64,000 bases of DNA, taken from Nitrososphaerota archaeon (GTDB lineage Archaea > Thermoproteota > Nitrososphaeria > Nitrososphaerales > UBA57). The position numbers were made by a program, and so were the translations under genes. The notes beneath the pieces are model-generated. The model ran no database searches, was not told the origin of the DNA, and saw only the letters and a program-made list of their open reading frames with translations. The stretch covers positions 124,001 to 188,000 of the forward strand of contig JACPSZ010000017.1 of assembly GCA_024860875.1 (NCBI GenBank), in the 5' to 3' direction. Positions 41,318 through 50,700 of this stretch are shown here, piece after piece; the first letter of the stretch is position 1, and the number at the start of each line of letters is the position of its first letter.

Positions 41318-42451
41318 TTAGGAAATGAAAGGATCGTTAGCTTTCTTAATTGCTGCAAAGACTTCTGGTCTGATCAGTTCTACTGGTGGAGACTGGCCAG
41401 CATTGATCAAATTCCTCATGAAGGTTCCGCTGAATTCTAAATGGTCCTCTTTTCCGTGTGGGCACGTCTTTTCGGTGGCAACTGAAAAACACTTCTTGCA
41501 ATAGTAGAATGCTGGAAACATCAATGGTTGAATTATGATGTCAGGGAATTCCTTGAAGATTTCTTGCGCAGCAAAAGGATGATAGTAGTTTCCAACGCCA
41601 GCATGGTCTCTTCCGATTATGAAATGAGTGCATCCAAAGTTCTTCCTCATAATTGCGTGCATTATTGCCTCTTTAGGACCAGCGTAGCGCATCTCCCAGT
41701 GCAGTATCCCGAAAAATGCTCTGCTCTTTGGGAAATAACCTTCAATAAGTGCAGAATACGAGTCTATAATGATATCGTCTTTAAAATCTCCTTTTTTCTT
41801 CTTGCCGATTACTGGATTTATGAACAAACCGTCATGGAGGTTTAGAGCAGCCTTCTGCAGACCTTCGTGTCCGGAGTGAGGAACATTTCTTGTCTGGAAT
41901 CCAACAACAGTCTTCCATCCCCTTTCCTGAAAGATTTTTCTGGTTTCTGCAGGCATGAAAGTGTGATTTTGATATGGTCTTTGGATGCCGTCGAGGACTG
42001 AAATCTTCCCTCCAACCAAAAAGTCCTTCATTGCCAGAGTCTTAGCAACTCCGGGATGAGCTACATCGTTGGTTCCGTAGACCTTCTTGGCAAGTTCTTG
42101 CTTATCGTATTTGTAAACGTCTTCAACCGCCATAGATGCTATTGGCTTCCCATTATATGCAAGGGCAATTTCGGAACCCTCTTTGATGCCATCCTCTTTT
42201 TTCACGTCCAGCAGAATGGGTATGGTCCATGCAGTACCATTGGCAAGGTGCATGTCCTTGATTACGGCTCGATATTGATCGTTGGTCAGAAAGCCTTCAA
42301 TGGGGCTGAATATACCTACTGCAATATTCATGCAGTCTGAGAAAGTTTCATCGTCTATTGCAAGTTTCTGCAGGTTAGCAAAGTTTGGGGTTTTTCCATG
42401 AATTATTCTGTCTACGAGTCTCCCTCCATGAGGGGGAGGTAATCCTTCCAT
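41318..42451 (-). CDS. sat: ATP sulfurylase (sulfate adenylyltransferase)
   Basis: 377 residues, archaeal/bacterial monofunctional type. Motifs: QTRNVPHSGHEGLQKAAL with the HxGH nucleotide-binding element, GRDHAGVGNYYHPF and a C-terminal zinc-type cluster (CKKCFSVATEKTCPHG). It makes adenylyl sulfate from sulfate and ATP. It lies 19 bases downstream of the APS reductase gene, so the two form the assimilatory sulfate activation-reduction operon. Confidence 0.95.
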   Translation of the reverse strand: MEGLPPPHGGRLVDRIIHGKTPNFANLQKLAIDDETFSDCMNIAVGIFSPIEGFLTNDQYRAVIKDMHLANGTAWTIPILLDVKKEDGIKEGSEIALAYNGKPIASMAVEDVYKYDKQELAKKVYGTNDVAHPGVAKTLAMKDFLVGGKISVLDGIQRPYQNHTFMPAETRKIFQERGWKTVVGFQTRNVPHSGHEGLQKAALNLHDGLFINPVIGKKKKGDFKDDIIIDSYSALIEGYFPKSRAFFGILHWEMRYAGPKEAIMHAIMRKNFGCTHFIIGRDHAGVGNYYHPFAAQEIFKEFPDIIIQPLMFPAFYYCKKCFSVATEKTCPHGKEDHLEFSGTFMRNLINAGQSPPVELIRPEVFAAIKKANDPFIS

Positions 42452-42470
42452 GCGGTTCGACCAGAAATAT

Positions 42471-43256
42471 TTAGTGTCCGCCCTTTACGTGCAGGCCGCA
42501 CTCTTTGTTGTCCTGCTCCCACCACCACCTCCCAGCCCTTGGATCTTCTCCTGGTTGGATGGCTCTTGTGCAGGGCTCGCAACCTATGCTCGGAAATCCT
42601 CTATCGTGTAATATATTGTAGGGAACCTTGTTCTGCCTTACGTAAGCCCATACTTGGTCTAATGACCAGTCCAATAACGGATTGACCTTGATTATGTTCC
42701 CATGATCCGTGTCTATCTCAACGTACCTTGCAGCGGTTCTGTTCTGTGTTTGATCCTTCCTAATGCCTGTAATCCATCCGTCCAATTGCGATAGAGCTCT
42801 GTTCAGAGGCTCAACCTTCCTTATTCCGCAGCAGAGCTTCCTGTTCTCTACGCTATGATAAAAGAGGTTCATGCCCTTTTCTCTAACCATCTTCTCTACT
42901 CTTGAAGCGTCTGGGAAGAATACTTCTATCTGGATGTTATACCTGTCCTTAATTTCGTCCATTACGTCATAGGTTTCTTGGTGTAGCCTTCCAGTTTCAA
43001 GCGAGAAGATTCTTGCTTTGGGATTGATCTTTACCATCATGTCTATCAGTGTGACGTCTTCAAGGCCGAAGCTCGATGCTAGGGCAATCTTTGGATGTAA
43101 TTCTTTTAGGGCCCATTCGAGAATCTTTTGAGCAGAAGCTCCCTCTAAAGACTTGTTTATCTTTGCAACCTGTTCTGCTGAAAGCCTTGGTTGCTTGGTC
43201 TGGATGGTCGTAGTTGTCAATTTCCTGTCTATCTTGGCTGGGGCTTTTATTCGCAT
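42471..43256 (-). CDS. cysH: Assimilatory APS reductase (CysH family, iron-sulfur type)
   Basis: 261 residues. The N-terminal adenine nucleotide fold has LASSFGLEDVTLIDMM and SLETGRLHQETYDVM. The [4Fe-4S] cysteines appear as CC in KLCCGIRKVEPL and CxxC in GCEPCTRAI, which mark use of APS instead of PAPS. The end ECGLHVKGGH carries the catalytic Cys. It reduces adenylyl sulfate to sulfite for cysteine synthesis. It is the first gene of the pair with sat. Confidence 0.95.
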   Translation of the reverse strand: MRIKAPAKIDRKLTTTTIQTKQPRLSAEQVAKINKSLEGASAQKILEWALKELHPKIALASSFGLEDVTLIDMMVKINPKARIFSLETGRLHQETYDVMDEIKDRYNIQIEVFFPDASRVEKMVREKGMNLFYHSVENRKLCCGIRKVEPLNRALSQLDGWITGIRKDQTQNRTAARYVEIDTDHGNIIKVNPLLDWSLDQVWAYVRQNKVPYNILHDRGFPSIGCEPCTRAIQPGEDPRAGRWWWEQDNKECGLHVKGGH

Positions 43257-43619
43257 ATAAGTATAACGCCGTTATCAGCTATTCTTGTAGGCATGCTTCC
43301 GCCCACATTTGTTCAGACTTCCCGGGATAGTTGTGCATTTGTTGTATTTTCTATGAGCTGTATTTGGGAAACTGAGCAAGTGTTGTTTCATAAGAATACT
43401 ATATTAGTAAGATGCAAGCATTACAGAATACACACATATTCGTCAGTATAAGGTACTTTGTTGTACAATAACGCCTCCGCACTTGCAATACAAATTCAAA
43501 AGCCACTAACAAAACACACCTCTGCATACAAAACTATGACAGGGGATTGTATTTAAAGCAGAACTGCCTCAGGGAAAAAATGCAATTTACTCTTCTAAAG
43601 GCATTAGCAGAGTTGTCGT
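43257..43619. other. 363-base intergenic region
   Basis: Between the cysH start and the vapC stop. I see no coding frame, RNA gene or strong repeat. It is AT-rich and must contain the cysH promoter in its left part. Confidence 0.5.
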
Positions 43620-44021
43620 TTAAAACCAACGCGTTTTGATCCCTAATGTCTTAAAATGAGGGTCGTCCGTAAGGACTTGTTCGGCATGCATCAATTTAGC
43701 TGTTGCACCTATCAATGCGTCTGCAATTGGAACTGTAGGATGGCGTAGAAGGAGGTTTCCTGCTAAGACTGATATGTCCCTGTTTATCGGAGCGATAGAG
43801 GCAGCTCTTGCCTCGAGTTCGGAGATGTGAGCTAGGGCAGATTCTGAACCGACTCTACTCCCAGCGATCTTGACATACTCTGTGACAACAACAGCCGGGA
43901 CAATAATTCCTTTTCTGAGATGCATGTCCATAAAGGTACGTACCTTGCTTTGGATATCAAGTGAGGGAGGGAACTTGAATGTTAGCAGGAGACGTGTGTC
44001 ACAGATGGAAGTCAACGCCAA
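43620..44021 (-). CDS. vapC: VapC-type PIN-domain toxin
   Basis: 133 residues with the PIN-domain acidic set: Asp8 (ICDTRLLL), Glu near 49 (VVTEYVKI), Asp near 100 (PIADALIGATA) and Asp near 118 (LTDDPHF). These bind Mg2+ for RNA cleavage. It overlaps the upstream VapB gene by 10 bases, the classic toxin-antitoxin organisation. The target RNA is unknown. Confidence 0.9.
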   Translation of the reverse strand: MALTSICDTRLLLTFKFPPSLDIQSKVRTFMDMHLRKGIIVPAVVVTEYVKIAGSRVGSESALAHISELEARAASIAPINRDISVLAGNLLLRHPTVPIADALIGATAKLMHAEQVLTDDPHFKTLGIKTRWF

Positions 44022-44233
44022 CGCCTGCGAAGACTGTCTAGCTCTTGTACAAGCCTTCTATATGTTTCCTCACCGACAACCTCCCCGGGTTTGGGAGGAG
44101 GAAGCGGACGTAAGAGTATTCCCTCGGGACGCTCCGAAACTTCGAGTATCGTCCCCTCATCAATTCCGAATTTGCTTCTTAACTTCGCTGGTATCGTAAC
44201 TTGACCTTTACGTTTAACTTTCGCTATGGACAA
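44012..44233 (-). CDS. vapB: VapB-type AbrB antitoxin
   Basis: 73 residues. The N-terminal AbrB/MazE-like hairpin (KVKRKGQVTIPAKLRSKFGI) binds DNA, and the C-terminal helix (GEETYRRLVQELDSLRRRW) would cover the toxin. It is translated ahead of the overlapping vapC. The inverted repeat at 44243-44267 is the probable autoregulatory operator. Confidence 0.9.
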   Translation of the reverse strand: MSIAKVKRKGQVTIPAKLRSKFGIDEGTILEVSERPEGILLRPLPPPKPGEVVGEETYRRLVQELDSLRRRWR

Positions 44234-44242
44234 CTTTTCTCA

Positions 44243-44267
44243 AGTATTACTATAGAAAGGTAATACT
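44243..44267. promoter_or_regulatory. Inverted repeat upstream of vapBC
   Basis: AGTATTAC-N9-GTAATACT is a perfect 8-bp inverted repeat ten bases upstream of the vapB ATG. A VapB-VapC complex binding here would repress the operon. Confidence 0.65.
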
Positions 44268-44404
44268 AAAGGTTTTCATATTGCAATACTAACATCTATA
44301 CTAGCAAAGTACTCGACGATTGTTGCCATGATGTGACCTCGTCTACCGTCATTGATGACAGGGATTATCTGGCAAATACCCAGAAAGAGTATCGCGAATC
44401 ATAA

Positions 44405-44692
44405 CTAGAGCGCATTAACCCTCTGGTTGACTTCGTCCGCCATGAAATGTCCAGATAGGGCAATCTCGACCTTGTTCACGCCATTAAGACCTGCTATTTT
44501 GACCTTGACATCCGTGGCTAATTGCAGGGCGAATATTGGGGGACAATAAGGTGCTGTGAGGTGGAAAGCAACTTTCACTTTTCCATTTTCAATGTCAAGC
44601 TTATCAATTAATTCTAAAGCAGTTATAGACATCCCTAGTTCAGGGTCAACGACAGTATCAAGAACTTTCATTATCTCGTCAGTTGAAACCAT
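44405..44692 (-). CDS. MIP18-family (DUF59) iron-sulfur assembly protein
   Basis: 95 residues. Family markers are VDPELGMSITALELI, and APYCPPIF, which carries the conserved Cys in a T-x-x-x-C-P pattern. MIP18 proteins help deliver iron-sulfur clusters, often with SufT or Mrp/NBP35 partners. It stands alone between vapBC and the KorAB region. KorAB needs iron-sulfur chemistry elsewhere, but no direct link is shown. Confidence 0.88.
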   Translation of the reverse strand: MVSTDEIMKVLDTVVDPELGMSITALELIDKLDIENGKVKVAFHLTAPYCPPIFALQLATDVKVKIAGLNGVNKVEIALSGHFMADEVNQRVNAL

Positions 44693-44789
44693 GTTTCTCC
44701 ATTATTTTATCAAACTCTTGATATATAATCGTGTCGCAATGGACAACAAGACATATATTGCATGACTTTGTAGACAAAAGTCTAGAAAA

Positions 44790-45029
44790 ATGATGCTAGA
44801 CTTGACATATAGCAAGGTTGCTGATGCGAAGACAGATAAAACTCTTGATCTATTTGATTTTATGCATTCAAAGATAGCATTGACTAGAATGGAAGTTTTG
44901 GCGAATGGTTGTGTTAGTGATGGCTACGTAAAATCTTTGATAAAAATATCTGGAAATGCATTAATTTTAACAGAAAAATCAGTATATAACATTAGATTTC
45001 AATTAGGAAGGTTAAATAACCTAATATAA
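44790..45029 (+). CDS. Small AT-rich hypothetical protein
   Basis: 79 residues: MMLDLTYSKVADAKTDK, FMHSKIALTRMEVLANG, and ILTEKSVYNIRFQLGRLN. No family is recognised. It is AT-rich compared with its neighbours and ends 27 bases before korA. It may be real, since the frame is soluble and well composed, but there is no independent support. Confidence 0.4.
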   Translation: MMLDLTYSKVADAKTDKTLDLFDFMHSKIALTRMEVLANGCVSDGYVKSLIKISGNALILTEKSVYNIRFQLGRLNNLI

Positions 45030-45056
45030 ATCAGTCTAAAAATTCTGGAGAAATTA

Positions 45057-46799
45057 ATGCCAAAAACCGAAGTTGTCGTAAGGATTGCGGGAGCAGCTGG
45101 GGACGGCATAGCCTCAACAGGAGAGAGCTTTGCTAGGGTAGCCTCTCGCAGCGGTCTGCATGTCTTCGCCTACAACAGCTATCAATCGGTAATTAGAGGA
45201 GGGTTTGTATGGTTACAGGTAAGGGCTGGAGACAAGAAAATTTACAGCCAAGGCGACGAACCAGACTTTCTTATAGCCCTAAATCAGGATGAAGCTAGCA
45301 GACACGGCCCAGCAATGCCTTCTGGTTCAGGCATATTCTACAATAGCGACAAAATCAAGATTGATAATTCAATGGTCAAGGAAAGAGTGAAACTCTATCC
45401 TCTACCCATAAAAGATCTTAGTGTAAAATACGGACAAAACCCTGTCATGCAGAATACAGTCGCTCTGGGCGCATTAACAAAAATTCTGATGATGAACTTC
45501 GACATGGTAGTTTCGGTCATCAAAGATACCTTCGGGGACAAGAACAAGGCTATCGTCGATGCTAACATCGGAGTCGCACAGGCAGGATACGATTACGCTT
45601 CTTCTCACTGGGAGAGCATAAACTTCAGCCCCAAATATGATTATGATTCGAGAAGGCCTGTTTTGACAGGCAATCAAGCCATATCACTTGGAGCTGCGGC
45701 AGCAGGGTGCAAGTTCTACTCCGCCTATCCCATGACTCCTGCTACGTCAATTCTACACTGGATGGCTGCACATTCCGAAAAGTGCGGGATAGTGGTAAAG
45801 CAGATGGAAGACGAAATTTCTGTTCTGAATATGACCATTGGAGCAGGGTTTGCAGGTGCAAGGGCAATGTGCGGAACCTCTGGGGGAGGCTTCGCGCTCA
45901 TGACCGAGGCTGTAGGTTTAGCAGCGATAACGGAAACTCCAGTAGTGATAGTTACTTCGCAGAGAGGAGGACCTTCAACAGGTCTGCCTACAAAGACGGA
46001 GCAGGGAGACCTATTCCAAGTTTTGGGCGCTTCTCAAGGAGACTACCCGAAAATTGTGATCGCACCTTCAACAGTTGAGGACTGCTTCTATGCAACTGCC
46101 GAGGCTTTCAACCTAGCCGAAAGATATCAGCTTCCTGTGATACTGATGAGCGATTTGTACCTCTCGGAGCATATGGAAACAGTTTCCAACATAAACTTCA
46201 ATGTTGGAATAGATAGGGGTTTGATAGCGACTTCAAACGGAAATGATGGGCACTTCAAGAGGTATGCCTTTACGGAAAACGGAGTCTCTCCAAGGTCTTT
46301 ACCCGGTATGGAGGGTTTGACCCATGTTGCTGCGAGCGACGATCATGACGAAACTGGAGCCCTGATAAGCGATGCATTAACCAATGAAGAAACAAGAGTC
46401 AGGATAATGGACAAGAGAATGAGGAAGATGCAGTATGCACTCAAGGAACTTCCTCCTCCGAAACTGCTCGGGCCTCCAGATGCAGACATCACTTTGGTCG
46501 GCTGGGGATCAACGTACAGCGTCCTGAGAGAGACTGCTGATGTCTTGGCTAAAAACGGAGTAACTGCCAACCACCTGCAAATAAGGTACATATGGCCTTT
46601 CCATGATGAAGCCGTAGAAAAAATACTCTCGAATGCAAAAAGAATTCTTGATGTGGAAGGCAATTATTCAGGCCAGCTTGCAAAGCTGATCAGGATGGAA
46701 ACAGGTATCAAGATAGAGCGCAAGCTTCTAAAATATGATGGTGAACCATTCTATCCGAACCAAGTAGTGAAGAAAGCGATGGAGGTTGCCAAAGCATGA
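45057..46799 (+). CDS. korA: 2-oxoacid:ferredoxin oxidoreductase, fused gamma-alpha subunit
   Basis: 580 residues: an N-terminal gamma domain (VVRIAGAAGDGIASTGESFA, then QSVIRGGFVWLQVR) fused to the alpha TPP-pyrimidine domain from about residue 195 (GNQAISLGAAAAGCKFYSAYPMTPATS). The enzyme makes acyl-CoA from 2-oxoacids, CoA and ferredoxin, and is oxygen sensitive in many but not all archaea. The ribosome site CTGGAGA precedes the ATG. Its stop overlaps the beta-subunit start as ATGA. 2-Oxoglutarate and pyruvate are both possible substrates. Confidence 0.93.
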   Translation: MPKTEVVVRIAGAAGDGIASTGESFARVASRSGLHVFAYNSYQSVIRGGFVWLQVRAGDKKIYSQGDEPDFLIALNQDEASRHGPAMPSGSGIFYNSDKIKIDNSMVKERVKLYPLPIKDLSVKYGQNPVMQNTVALGALTKILMMNFDMVVSVIKDTFGDKNKAIVDANIGVAQAGYDYASSHWESINFSPKYDYDSRRPVLTGNQAISLGAAAAGCKFYSAYPMTPATSILHWMAAHSEKCGIVVKQMEDEISVLNMTIGAGFAGARAMCGTSGGGFALMTEAVGLAAITETPVVIVTSQRGGPSTGLPTKTEQGDLFQVLGASQGDYPKIVIAPSTVEDCFYATAEAFNLAERYQLPVILMSDLYLSEHMETVSNINFNVGIDRGLIATSNGNDGHFKRYAFTENGVSPRSLPGMEGLTHVAASDDHDETGALISDALTNEETRVRIMDKRMRKMQYALKELPPPKLLGPPDADITLVGWGSTYSVLRETADVLAKNGVTANHLQIRYIWPFHDEAVEKILSNAKRILDVEGNYSGQLAKLIRMETGIKIERKLLKYDGEPFYPNQVVKKAMEVAKA

Positions 46800-47659
46800 G
46801 AGACGTTTCAATGTACAAGGTTGAAACCAAAGCTACATGGTGCCCCGGCTGCGGAGACTTTGCAGTCTTAAGAGGCATTCAGATGGCTTTAGCGGCGCTT
46901 GAGATCAACCCCAATGACGTACTTGTAGTTTCAGGAATAGGCTGCTCTTCCAACCTTCCAGGCTTCCTAAAGTCTTATGGTTTCCACGGCATACATGGAA
47001 GAGCTATTCCAGTTGCTACGGGTGCAAAACTCGTCAACCCGGATTTGAATGTAATAGTTGCTGGAGGAGATGGCGACGGATATGGGATAGGTTTGAACCA
47101 TTGGGTGCATGCAATGCGCAGGAACTTCGACATTACTTACATAGTGATGAACAACCAGATTTATGGCTTAACTACAGGGCAAGCATCCCCAACTACAGAG
47201 AAGGGTCAGCGTTCGAAATCTACACCTGCAGGCGTAATCGAACTTCCAATAAATCCGATATCTATGGCTCTGGTTACGGGATCAACATTCGTTGCAAGGG
47301 CATTTTCAGGCGATGCAGACCACTTAGCAAAGATGGTTGAATTGGGGATAAAGCACAAGGGTTTTTCATTAGTCGATGTATTGAGCCCGTGTGTAACTTA
47401 CAACAAACATAACACTTACCAGTGGTTCAGGGAAAGAATCTACAGGCTTGAGGACAATGGGCATAACACGAAGAACCTTGACGATGCGATAAAGAAGTCG
47501 TATGAATGGGATGCAAAGATTCCGATAGGCGTCTTCTATGAAACTGACAGGACTACTTACGAGGATGAAGAGCCAGGACTAAAGAGAGGTCCAGTAGTGT
47601 CGCAGCCATTGGGCATAAGCCAAGAATTGGGTAAAGAACTGCTAGAAGAGTTCGAGTAG
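46796..47659 (+). CDS. korB: 2-oxoacid:ferredoxin oxidoreductase, beta subunit
   Basis: 287 residues. Cluster and TPP motifs are ATWCPGCGDFAVLRG, SGIGCSSNLPGF, GGDGDGYGIGLNH and NNQIYGLTTGQASPTTEKG. Cysteines in the first two motifs and CVTYNKHNTY bind the [4Fe-4S] cluster. It is coupled to korA by ATGA. Together they act as a two-subunit enzyme with no delta (ferredoxin) subunit nearby. Confidence 0.94.
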   Translation: MRDVSMYKVETKATWCPGCGDFAVLRGIQMALAALEINPNDVLVVSGIGCSSNLPGFLKSYGFHGIHGRAIPVATGAKLVNPDLNVIVAGGDGDGYGIGLNHWVHAMRRNFDITYIVMNNQIYGLTTGQASPTTEKGQRSKSTPAGVIELPINPISMALVTGSTFVARAFSGDADHLAKMVELGIKHKGFSLVDVLSPCVTYNKHNTYQWFRERIYRLEDNGHNTKNLDDAIKKSYEWDAKIPIGVFYETDRTTYEDEEPGLKRGPVVSQPLGISQELGKELLEEFE

Positions 47660-47704
47660 GAATCCGTTAAGAATTTTAACTGTGCTATTATTAGAGGGGG
47701 AACA

Positions 47705-50700
47705 GTGAAAAATACAACTGCCAGACGCATTTTACTGCTAAGTGTACTAGCATTTGCTGTTGTCTGGCTAGACAATTTACCGTCTGCAGAAGCTGCAGTC
47801 ACATTGTCATTTAGTACTGGAGGTAGTGCGGTTTCATCAGATATGGTAAAAGGGCAATTCAGGCAGTTTACCATCATAGTGGATGATCAGCCGGATTATC
47901 CCCAAGATACAATACTAACCTTTAACGTTGCCAGTGTTACTCCTTCAAGCAGCACATTGACAACATCATTTAGTACTAATACTTTAACTGCTGGCCCAGG
48001 GGGCTTTGTCGGTACAACAGTATTAACAATTACCACTACTTCCAGTACTACCCCAACTACATACACGATAAAAGTAAATGCTTTCGTAGGTTCTCCTTAT
48101 TCTGAGTATAGCAATGACATTACAATCACGCTAAATGTCGGAGATTTTGGTGTATCAGTCACTCCGCAAGCAGTTGAAGTCAGGCAACAGGCTTCCACCA
48201 CTGCCTTTGTGAATGTGAGCTCAATCGCAAACTTTGCTGGGCAGGTCACACTTGAATGGAGCATGCCGTCAGCACCATCTGGTCTGTTTGTGGGCATCAG
48301 CCCTTCTCAAGTTACAGTCAGTCCGCCTTTTGTATCGGCGACTCTCACTGTCACCGCGTCGTCAACTACGCAGACAGGAAGCTATAGTGGAACTATCATC
48401 GCAACTTATAATGCCGGATCTTTTAATATCGTCCATACAGCGACAGTTGTGGTCATAGTCAAAACACTACCTGCATTGGACATATCAATTACGGCTTCAC
48501 CAGACCCCGCAGTGGTCTCCAAGCTTGCTGCAATAACCATTAGGGTAACTTCTGACGGCGCTCCAATTCAGGTCGCTTCACTTACCCTATCGTCTACTGC
48601 AGGAACACTAAGTGCTGCAAGTGGTTTAACAGACTCCAGCGGTCAGTTCCTTACAACGTTCAACTCTACGGCACCCGGTCAGGTCAGCATAAGCGTTACA
48701 GCCACCAGAGAGGGTTACATTACAGGTACTAAGACTCTGGTGTTGAATGTTGTCGGAAACTTTGTAGTTTCGATAGTCCCGTCCAACATAACTATTACCT
48801 TAGATTCTACAAGGACTTTGCAAATACTGGTACAGTCTACAGAAGGTTTCAATTCTGCTGTGGTACTCTCTATCCCCACATTAGTACGTGGAATGAATGC
48901 AACGATAAACCCTCCCGTCGTTACACCTCCTCCTAATGGTATAGTGACTGCAACGTTGACAATTTTTGTAAACAGTACTACAGCTCCAGGATCCCTTGAT
49001 TTTACAATTATAGCCACTAGAACTCCTCTCATCAAGTCTGCAATTCTAAGGCTGAATATACCCGTAAGGGACTTTCAGATTGCGATCAAGCCTGAAAACC
49101 TTGTAATAGCGCAGGGCAAGGAAGGAGTCTTTGACATCTCTATAGTTTCAAGAGGAGGATTTTCAGGCCCTATAGACATTAGATCGACGGGCATTCCAGG
49201 CGACATTGAATTTTCAATCGTCCCCAACTCTTTCAGCTTGGAAGTCGGTGCAACAAGAAATGCTCTGCTGAGCGTGAGAGCTTCAGAAGCCACAAGGGCT
49301 GGAAGTTTCATCTTCTTGGTCGAAGCTAACAGCGGCATCGTCAGGAGGTCTGCACAAGCTGTCCTAGTAATACTTCCTCTTCTGACAGTAACCATAGATT
49401 CATCGCCAAGAGTTTCCTCAGTGATCATCGATGGAGCTTTGATTCAAACGGCAGACCTTCCAAAGCAGTACAGGTGGGTGCAGGGAGACACGCATGCAAT
49501 AAGCATCCCCAACCAGATAGTCAACGGGACGCCAGGTACACGATACGTCTTTACGAGATGGTCTGATGGAATAACTTCACAGGCAAGGGTTGTAACCATA
49601 AACGCACAAGCGACATACAGAGCCGAATTCAAAACACAGTATTTCTTGACGGTAAGAAGCACTCTGCCTCTTTCTCCAATACCTTCAACAGGTGCAGGCT
49701 GGTTCGACGACAATACGCAGGCAAGCATTTCGACTCCGCAGATAGTCAACATAGCGGCAAACAGGAGATACGACTTCAGAGGGTGGACAGGGAACATCAC
49801 GGATTCCAAGACCAACACATCGGTCTTGATGATCGGCCCGAAAACTGCAACATCGACATATACGCTACAATTCTTCATCAACGCTGTAACTGAGCCGAAG
49901 AGTCTGGCCGAAGTCACAAACGGTGACAAGTGGCACGACTCGGATTCAACTATTGAATTTTCTACTACCAAGAGAGTCAGGGACTATTCGTTCAGATTCT
50001 GGACTGTAGACAGCAATAGGCTTACTGGATTGCCCGTTTCAATCAGGATTGACAGGCCTTTCAACCTAACAGCAAACTACGTGTTTCTGCCGAAGGTTAG
50101 CGTAGTCTGGGCAAACACTACAATATCAAAGACAGAATTTCAAGGCGAAACTTCTTACATTTGGGTGAAGGTAGCTAATACGAATGACAGGCCAGGCGAA
50201 GTAAGACTCGACGCTTCATCAAGCTTCGACGGTATAAGCATAAATCCCAAGAGCATAGTGCTCAATTTCGAGCCTGGCCAATCATATGTTCTCGCCTTCG
50301 AGCTAAAGTTCCTGAAGGAGGGCACAGGAACGTTTGAGGCTAAGATAAACGAAACTGCAGGCTCCCCTGACAGCGCATCCTTACCGCTGAAGATATTTTC
50401 TAGCCGTAGCAAGGATAATTTGCGTGCTGTTGGCAAAGCAGTCAGCGTGGAAAATCTTGCGGTGCTAAACGACTTGATGGCATCTTCTCCTGAAGTAAAG
50501 TCCCTTGCTGAGAACATACTTGCTGTCGCTAACGTGCCTCAATTTGCAGGCCCTGTCGATAAGGCAAAGGCTCTGCTCGCCTTCGTAGTTCAGCACTACG
50601 AACCAGCACCAAATGTAAAGCCTCAAAGCATGATAGAAATGGCAAGAGCGTTGCAGGCTAGCGGAGGAGCGCTAACCGCCCAGAAGATAAATGGTGATTC

